Source: Elusimicrobia bacterium RIFOXYB2_FULL_48_7 (lineage in GTDB: Bacteria; Elusimicrobiota; Endomicrobiia; CG1-02-37-114; XYA2-FULL-39-19). From it: DNA of 6,191 nucleotides. Below the pieces are notes generated by a model. The model worked only from the letters and a program-made list of their open reading frames with translations, ran no database searches and was not told the origin of the DNA. Below, piece by piece: positions 1 through 4,745 of this stretch. The position numbers were made by a program, and so were the translations under genes. Position 1 is the stretch's first letter; every line of letters begins with the position of its first letter. The stretch is from assembly GCA_001800495.1 (NCBI GenBank), contig MGVM01000067.1, forward strand, positions 3,330-9,520, written 5' to 3'.

Positions 1-552
1 CGCGAGCGAGAGCCCTGAACGCATTACAGTTTGAATGTTCGACAGCATTGTCCATCCCGCTGTGTTTGTGCCTCCCGCAGTGGTACCTATGGCATACTTA
101 TATCCTGAAATCCCGGATTCCGCGTCCACGCCCGCCGTCCAGTTCGCGCTGAGTTCCACCGTAGACGTTGTCACCGATATATCCGCGCCGGCAGTAGGGC
201 CGTCGCGCACTGTGGCCGGGGCTGACGGCAAAGTATTGTCAGGCGCCACGTACTGCCCGTTTGAGTTCGCTGCCGTTTCGCTGATAAGCCCGGCGCCATT
301 GACTGATTTCACGGTGAAATAATATGTCGTGCCTGCTGAAAGTACGAGCCCGGCCCTGATAACCGACTGCCCGCCGTTTACAGTCCACCCGACAAATTCC
401 GTGCCGCCGGCGGACACTGAGCTTATGGCGTACCGGTAACCCGGGATCCCCGATTCAGCATCCGTGCCCGGGGCCCAGTTGGCAGCAAGCGTGGTTGTCG
501 AAAAAGTGAACGAAATATCCGTGCCGGTGCTGTCATAAACTACAGAAGGAGC
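1..552 (-). repeat. FN3-like repeats in the downstream paralogue (second one cut by the edge)
   Basis: The first unit is 241-552 (residues 506-609: DSTGTDISF, ESGIPGYRYAIS, TTYYFTVKSVNG, NSNGQYV). The second starts near 240 (VRDGPTAGADIS, ESGISGYKYAIG) and runs off the window. Both are the GI.GY subtype. Confidence 0.85.
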
Positions 553-2067
553 GGATGGAGAACTTGTGTCAACAATATCCTCAAGAACAAGAGGGTGCGG
601 ATAGGTAAACGGCACGTATCCCGGCCTTTGCGTATTGTTATAAAAGTCCCTGTCAACGTGAATGTGGGTTGTAGCAACCATACAGGTATAAACCTGCATC
701 ACACCTGGCGAGCCGTTTATTGTGTTGTTCCACAGGTATACCGGTTCGGACTTCTGGACTGTCGTGCCGTTCACCAGTTCAGATGTCGGCCCGCGGCCTA
801 TCTGGTCAAGGCAGGGATAACCGTTGGTGACCTTGAAGGTATCGCCGGCGTTCCAGTTGTTCCTTGCGCCGGATGCCAGGGTTGCGGTAATTGTATTGGC
901 GGTATTTGCTGTTATCAGCCCGCGGCTGTTGTCCGTGATGTTCCACACAGCAAGGCCGGCAAGCTGGGTAGGTATCCATGTTTTCCCGGAGCAGGTTAAA
1001 ACGGACGCCCCGTCGCTGCCGGTATGCGCTCCGGTGTAATTGGCCCAGTCATCATTCCACGGGAGGTTGCCATCATAGGGGCTGGTGCCGTCGCATTTCC
1101 CCCATACACCCACGGAACTGCAGGAACGTATATCGGATACGGCTATCTGCGGGCGTGCATAACCGCCCGCGATCGTGTTGTTGAAAACAACCCCCGCCCC
1201 GCCGTCAAAATCTATATTCTGGACCAGGTTGTTCGCCAGCAGGTTCCTGTAGGTGTTATTGTAAACCTCATTGCTTATACAACCTCTTGTTGTCCCGGCC
1301 CCTCCCACGGGTTTAAGCTCGTTCTCCTCGTGCTCGAAAAGGTTGTACCTTATGATGGTGCGCATGCCGTTGCCCCCGGCCACGGCCGGGATGTTGTTGC
1401 ACTGCGCGACTGAAGTTGTGCTGCAGAAGAAATAATTGTCCTCAACGCACACAGCGTTTGAAGTCCCCAGCGACAGAGGGCTGCCGAAACTATTTCCGCT
1501 TCCTACGTACATGACGCCTGTAATCGACCCCGTGGGATGGCCCATCCACCGGATGGAATTGTAGAAAGTGCAGTGGTCTATGAGCCCTGTCGGGTCGGTG
1601 TAGCTTATATCGATAGCGGCATTCTGGTGGCCTATGAACTTGCAGTGGTCAATGCGGAAATTCTGCCAGGAACCCCTGATATCTATGAAGAAACTCGCGC
1701 TTGAATAATTCACCCCGTCGTAACCGGAAAAAGTAAGGTGGCATATGCGGAACGATTTGCCGGTGCCGCCATAGATATACAGCGGGAATGACGGAAACGC
1801 CGGCCCCAGGTTATTGATTATCACGGTCTGGTCCATGCCCGCGCCCCGGACGGTGATACCCTTGTTGTTCATCCTTATTGCCCCGGACCAGATCCCTGTG
1901 CCTGAAGGAAGCTGAACCGTATCGCCGTCGCTTGAAGCGTTTATTGCAGCCTGGACATCGGCCGTGGAAAGGGTTACCGCGGTGTGGGTGTCAGCACCGG
2001 CACAGGCAAGGAACGAACATGAAACACTACACAACAAAACCAGAAAGCGGGCAGGGCGTATTTTCAT
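1..2067 (-). CDS. Exported right-handed beta-helix protein, tandem paralogue (C-terminus outside window)
   Basis: Partial gene: 689 codons run without a stop from the ATG at 2067 to base 1. The start is supported by the signal peptide directly behind it (MKIRPAR, then a hydrophobic stretch to about residue 23, cleavage likely after AGA at 25) and by a 4-bp ATGA overlap with the upstream stop; no Shine-Dalgarno is visible. It parallels the preceding gene along its whole visible length: HTAV.LS..DVQAAINA..GDTV near residue 28, KGI..RGAGM near 69, FRIDHC at 137-142, LIDHC at 162-166, PLSLGTSNA at 197-205 and the KCDGTSP to YPHPL block at 324-493. FN3-like repeats follow at 506-609 and from 610 onward, cut by the edge. 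A YPNP-type tail is expected further on but cannot be seen. The fold implies extracellular polysaccharide or surface interaction; the activity is unknown. Cysteines 13, 17 and 22 in the signal region do not form a good lipobox. Confidence 0.9.
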   Translation of the reverse strand, partial: MKIRPARFLVLLCSVSCSFLACAGADTHTAVTLSTADVQAAINASSDGDTVQLPSGTGIWSGAIRMNNKGITVRGAGMDQTVIINNLGPAFPSFPLYIYGGTGKSFRICHLTFSGYDGVNYSSASFFIDIRGSWQNFRIDHCKFIGHQNAAIDISYTDPTGLIDHCTFYNSIRWMGHPTGSITGVMYVGSGNSFGSPLSLGTSNAVCVEDNYFFCSTTSVAQCNNIPAVAGGNGMRTIIRYNLFEHEENELKPVGGAGTTRGCISNEVYNNTYRNLLANNLVQNIDFDGGAGVVFNNTIAGGYARPQIAVSDIRSCSSVGVWGKCDGTSPYDGNLPWNDDWANYTGAHTGSDGASVLTCSGKTWIPTQLAGLAVWNITDNSRGLITANTANTITATLASGARNNWNAGDTFKVTNGYPCLDQIGRGPTSELVNGTTVQKSEPVYLWNNTINGSPGVMQVYTCMVATTHIHVDRDFYNNTQRPGYVPFTYPHPLVLEDIVDTSSPSAPSVVYDSTGTDISFTFSTTTLAANWAPGTDAESGIPGYRYAISSVSAGGTEFVGWTVNGGQSVIRAGLVLSAGTTYYFTVKSVNGAGLISETAANSNGQYVAPDNTLPSAPATVRDGPTAGADISVTTSTVELSANWTAGVDAESGISGYKYAIGTTAGGTNTAGWTMLSNIQTVMRSGLSLA
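1993..2067 (-). other. Signal peptide of the downstream paralogue
   Basis: Residues 1-25: MKIRPAR n-region, hydrophobic FLVLLCSVSCSFLACA core and an AGA|D type signal peptidase I site. The residues before each cysteine do not fit the usual lipobox, so I prefer a soluble exported protein over a lipoprotein. Confidence 0.7.
2064..2067 (-). promoter_or_regulatory. ATGA stop/start overlap (translational coupling)
   Basis: The TGA of the 873-residue gene (2066-2064) and the ATG of its downstream paralogue (2067-2065) share bases. The minus-strand sequence just upstream, CTTGCTCTCAA, has no Shine-Dalgarno. The downstream gene is therefore probably translated by ribosomes that terminate and re-initiate, giving coupled expression of the two paralogues. 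Confidence 0.8.
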
Positions 2068-4685
2068 TTGAGAGCAAGTTTGCCGGTTACGGAATCACCG
2101 GCGCTGCTGGTAATTTTATAAATATAAATTCCTCTTCCGGTTTTTTCACCGGCGGCGTTTTTACCGTCCCAGCTGAGCTCGGCGGAATTACCGGTAAGCC
2201 GCCATATCAGCCGCCCGCTCAGTGTGTAAATGCCCACTTCACTGACACTGGCTCCGCTGATCCTGAATTTCACCGGGTTAGCTGCGCTTACGGCCCTGCA
2301 TGGATTCGGGTAGGCGTGTAAATCTGTGTTTATTAACTTTACTGTCGGGGGTATAACCGGCGGGATGACATCACTTGTTGATATCACTGCCACGTATTGC
2401 CCGTTGGAGGTGGTTGTTGAGCTCTGCAAACCGGCTCCGTTTTCGGCTTTCACGCTTACATAATAGGTGGCATTTTGCGAGAGTGTCAACCCTGTTGCAG
2501 TAATGAATATTAATTGCCCGTTGTCTGTCCAGGTTCTTGTGTCCGAGGCACCAGCCCCGCTCGTTTGGGTGCCTATGGCGTACCAATATCTTGCTATCCC
2601 GCTCTCCGGGTCAATTACCGCATCCCAGTTTGCGCTAAGCTGCGTAGTAAGCGAAGTAGCGGCTACATCCGCGCCCGTTCCGTCCCGTACCTGTGTTATA
2701 TTTGGGGGAGGTGTTGTATCGCTTGTGTCTACTACTACAACATACTGCCCGTTGGAATTTGTTGCGGATTCGCTCACCAGCCCCTGGCCGTTGGCCGCTT
2801 TAACCGTGAAATAATAAGTCGCGCCAACGGTAAGCTGCAACCCGTTTTTTGTTATATACGCGCCGGTAACGAATCCCCACCCGAGTGTATTGACTCCCCC
2901 CGGCGAGGTGCCGATGGCATACAGGTAGCCGGAAATGCCTGACTCAGTGTCCGAGCAGGCGTCCCAATTAGCCGAAAGAGTGAATGTTGAATAGGTGAAA
3001 CCAACGTCCGAATTTCCCGTGCCGTCACGGACTGCGGCAGGCGCTGTCGGCGAACTTACATCGGCAGTAACACCTAAAAACTGCAGGGGATGCGGATATG
3101 AGTAAGGCGTATAAGTCATTCCTTTTGACACGGCATCTGCCTGGTTTGTACAATTATAGTAGTCCCTGTTTAACTTGACATGCTTCTCAGATGCCACAGC
3201 CCTCGCATGCAGATGTTTCACGACGCCGTTTTGAGTGTTGTTCCACTCATAAACCGGCTGGTCGGACTGGTTGCCCATGGGCCCCGGGCCCCTTCCAAGC
3301 TGGTCCAGGCAGGGATAACCGTCGGTGATTATGAAGTTATCCCCGGTGTTGAAGTTATTCCTCGTGCCCTGGGAAAGCCCGCCGCCGATCGTCAGGGTAG
3401 CGGCATCATTGGCTGTGATCAATCCTGCCGCGCACGCCGTGAAATAGGGGGTGACGTAGCTTGTGGTGTCCGTAAGGTTGCGAACCGCGTATCCCACCCA
3501 CTGGTTTGTTGTCCAACTCTTGCCGGAGCATGTAAGCACAGCCGCGCCATTTGAGCCGGTATGCGCGCCTGAATCAAGCGGCCTATTGCCGTCTATAGGC
3601 GAAGTACCGTCGCATTTACTGCTGCCCATCCCGCAGGGATTAAGCGATTGCCAGGCCCTGTTGTTCTCAAAGAAAAATGACTCCCAGCCGGAGGAGGTGG
3701 TGGTAAACGCGTTGTCATAAACTATTCCGGCGCCGCTGTCAAACCTCCACATGTAGCAATACCCACTGCCCTCTCTTACAAAATTAAAATTGTTGTTATA
3801 TATCTCCAGGCTTGAGGAACCCCTGTTATTGGGCGAATAGCCGGTCCAGTAATTTTCCAGCCCGTCAACCGGGCCGTAGATGGTATTATACCTGTATACA
3901 TACCTGTCTCCGTTAAATGAAACCAGAAACCCGGAGCTCGTGGCAACTCTGCCGTCGACATTGGTATAGCAATCCTCGATATAACACGCGTTTGAAGTCC
4001 CGAGCGCCAGCGGCCTCTGCCACCACCTTTCCCATTTCGCCGGCGCATTCGGAAAGTACGCAGGATTTATATACCAGAACCTGAAAAACGGGAACATAGA
4101 GCCAATAGCGTTCTTTAAAACACCGTCAGTGGTATAACTTGAACAATGATCTATCAAACCCTGCATGTCTACGTCGCAATTGTAAACCGAAGTGCAGCAG
4201 TTCTTGAATTCTATATGGTCAATCCTGAAAAACCTGGTGTCGCCAAAACACGCTATCCCGCCGTATACGCCGCCGTTTATGAGGCCGGTCCCATCGATGG
4301 TAAAACCCGTGATCCTTAAGAAACTGGTGGTATTATTGCTTATGGTTATCGGCTCGCTTGTCGCTGTCGGCGGAAACGAATTGGCGGTATTATCCACGAT
4401 CACGGTCTGGACCATGCCTGCGCCCTGCAGCAGGATTCCCTTGTTAGATATATTCACGCCCGTGGACCAGGTTGCAGTGCCGGCGGGCATTATGACTGTA
4501 TCACCGTTGCTCGCCGCGTTTATTGCTGCCTGAACGTCCGTTCTTGACAAACTTGCCGCGGTGTGGACGGCGGCGTACAATTGTAGTTGCCCATTTATGG
4601 GCAGAATTAAAAAAGCCGCGAAAATAATCAGGCTAAAGACGCTGGCTTCCCCGGTTAATTTTTTGAATTTTTCAGAGTTTTTCAT
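2064..4685 (-). CDS. Exported right-handed beta-helix protein with FN3-like repeats and C-terminal sorting-type tail
   Basis: Complete gene of 873 residues. The ATG at 4685 is supported by an AAGGAG Shine-Dalgarno 7 nt upstream and by a following signal peptide (Lys-rich n-region, hydrophobic residues 16-30, likely cleavage near residue 39). Residues 42-345 look like a right-handed parallel beta-helix: an entry motif DVQAAINAA..GDTV..PAGT.TW, then KGI..QGAG, then rung-like FRIDHIEF and LIDHC turns and YNNNF. Residues 357-535 form a conserved block running from KCDGTSP through GAHTGS, LTCSGK, GLITAN, GYPCLDQ, PVYEWNN and NRDYYN to TPYSYPHPL. Two FN3-like repeats follow (544-650, 659-770), then a YPNP tail (790-873). 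The beta-helix fold is shared by pectate lyases, other polysaccharide lyases and non-catalytic adhesins; I could not identify catalytic residues, so no reaction is claimed. An aromatic-rich loop at 197-223 would suit sugar binding. Its stop overlaps the start of a paralogue. Confidence 0.93.
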   Translation of the reverse strand: MKNSEKFKKLTGEASVFSLIIFAAFLILPINGQLQLYAAVHTAASLSRTDVQAAINAASNGDTVIMPAGTATWSTGVNISNKGILLQGAGMVQTVIVDNTANSFPPTATSEPITISNNTTSFLRITGFTIDGTGLINGGVYGGIACFGDTRFFRIDHIEFKNCCTSVYNCDVDMQGLIDHCSSYTTDGVLKNAIGSMFPFFRFWYINPAYFPNAPAKWERWWQRPLALGTSNACYIEDCYTNVDGRVATSSGFLVSFNGDRYVYRYNTIYGPVDGLENYWTGYSPNNRGSSSLEIYNNNFNFVREGSGYCYMWRFDSGAGIVYDNAFTTTSSGWESFFFENNRAWQSLNPCGMGSSKCDGTSPIDGNRPLDSGAHTGSNGAAVLTCSGKSWTTNQWVGYAVRNLTDTTSYVTPYFTACAAGLITANDAATLTIGGGLSQGTRNNFNTGDNFIITDGYPCLDQLGRGPGPMGNQSDQPVYEWNNTQNGVVKHLHARAVASEKHVKLNRDYYNCTNQADAVSKGMTYTPYSYPHPLQFLGVTADVSSPTAPAAVRDGTGNSDVGFTYSTFTLSANWDACSDTESGISGYLYAIGTSPGGVNTLGWGFVTGAYITKNGLQLTVGATYYFTVKAANGQGLVSESATNSNGQYVVVVDTSDTTPPPNITQVRDGTGADVAATSLTTQLSANWDAVIDPESGIARYWYAIGTQTSGAGASDTRTWTDNGQLIFITATGLTLSQNATYYVSVKAENGAGLQSSTTTSNGQYVAVISTSDVIPPVIPPTVKLINTDLHAYPNPCRAVSAANPVKFRISGASVSEVGIYTLSGRLIWRLTGNSAELSWDGKNAAGEKTGRGIYIYKITSSAGDSVTGKLALK
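2067..2318 (-). repeat. C-terminal sorting-type tail domain, copy B (beta-helix gene)
   Basis: Encodes 84 residues from HAYPNPC to KLALK. By eye it differs from copy A at 8 aligned residues and lacks one Thr near the end. Divergence rises toward the 3' end of the domain; the 5' 82 bp are almost unchanged. Confidence 0.8.
2376..3056 (-). repeat. Two FN3-like repeats in the complete beta-helix protein
   Basis: Units at 2736-3056 (residues 544-650, SGISGYLYAIG subtype) and 2376-2711 (residues 659-770, SGIARYWYAIG subtype with DNGQL, YYVSVKAENG and QSSTTTSNG). They match the repeats of gene 1 in order and subtype, and link the beta-helix to the C-terminal tail. Confidence 0.85.
3081..3617 (-). 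other. Conserved KCDGTSP-to-YPHPL block, beta-helix protein
   Basis: Residues 357-535, between the beta-helix and the FN3-like repeats. Landmarks are KCDGTSP, DGN, GAHTGS, LTCSGK, GLITAN, GD.F, GYPCLDQ.GRGP, PVY.WNN, NRDYYN and YTPY.YPHPL. The same string of motifs is in the downstream paralogue at 589-1098. Paired cysteines suggest disulfides. I recognise the motif series as recurring in beta-helix proteins but know no assigned function. Confidence 0.65.
4569..4685 (-). other. Signal peptide of the complete beta-helix protein
   Basis: Residues 1-39: a basic n-region with four lysines, a hydrophobic core VFSLIIFAAFLILPI, then a polar stretch ending LYAA before the mature VHTAA. This suits Sec export with signal peptidase I cleavage; the exact site is a guess. 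Confidence 0.75.
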
Positions 4686-4692
4686 CGGTTGA

Positions 4693-4698
4693 CTCCTT
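4693..4698 (-). promoter_or_regulatory. Shine-Dalgarno of the complete beta-helix gene
   Basis: AAGGAG on the minus strand lies 7 nt before the ATG at 4685, which fixes that start. It begins at the base next to the 3' foot of the palindromic hairpin, so folding of that hairpin could affect ribosome access. Confidence 0.85.
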
Positions 4699-4745
4699 AA
4701 ATAATAGGGACAGTCCCCAAAAACCGGGGACAGTCCCTATTATTT
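4699..4745. repeat. 47-bp palindromic element filling the gene 1 / gene 2 gap
   Basis: Two 20-bp arms (4699-4718 and 4726-4745) are inverted copies matching at 19 of 20 positions around a 7-nt AAAAACC loop. Each arm also contains GGGACAGTCCC (4707-4717 and 4727-4737), which is itself a palindrome around one central base, so the element is also a 20-bp-spaced direct repeat. In the minus-strand transcript it can fold into a long stem with one U-U mismatch, its GC-rich core flanked by AAAUAAUA and UAUUAUUU. The element carries the last Lys codon and TAA stop of gene 1 and ends directly beside the Shine-Dalgarno of gene 2. It could be a leaky terminator or attenuator, an mRNA-stabilising hairpin, a REP-like mobile palindrome or an operator. 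The palindrome is certain; the function is not. Confidence 0.9.

Noticed and set aside
595..999. Plus-strand open frames over the third gene (also 35-322 and 1024-1413)
   Set aside because: They lie antisense to a continuous 689-codon frame with a signal peptide and motifs shared with its paralogue; their translations have no recognisable domain or ribosome binding site.
1375..1390. GC-rich inverted repeat CCCGGCC-AC-GGCCGGG
   Set aside because: It lies inside the beta-helix coding sequence (Ala/Gly codons), has no T-tract and is not repeated in the paralogue; probably chance in GC-rich codons.
1993..2067. Third gene as a lipoprotein
   Set aside because: Cysteines 13, 17 and 22 are present, but the preceding residues (VLL, SVS, FLA) do not match the usual L-[AS]-[GA]-C lipobox, and an AGA signal peptidase I site follows.
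1878..2321. Plus-strand open frame across the gene 2 / gene 3 junction, and similar frames at 2467-2942, 3180-3720 and 4192-4533
   Set aside because: All are shadows of the minus-strand repeat and beta-helix coding sequence. Similar shadows recur over homologous repeats, as expected from codon bias.
2376..3056. CRISPR or short tandem DNA repeat array
   Set aside because: Repetition here is at domain scale (about 320-340 bp, diverged) within open frames, with no short identical repeats separated by unique spacers.
3279..3292. GGGCCCCGGGCCCC palindromic run
   Set aside because: It encodes the Gly/Pro-rich GRGPGPMG segment of the conserved block; ordinary coding sequence explains it.
3651..4562. 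Naming the beta-helix proteins as pectate lyases
   Set aside because: The fold-type repeats are visible, but I could not identify a catalytic Arg/Lys or calcium-binding Asp pattern of any pectate lyase family; the fold is also used by non-enzymes.
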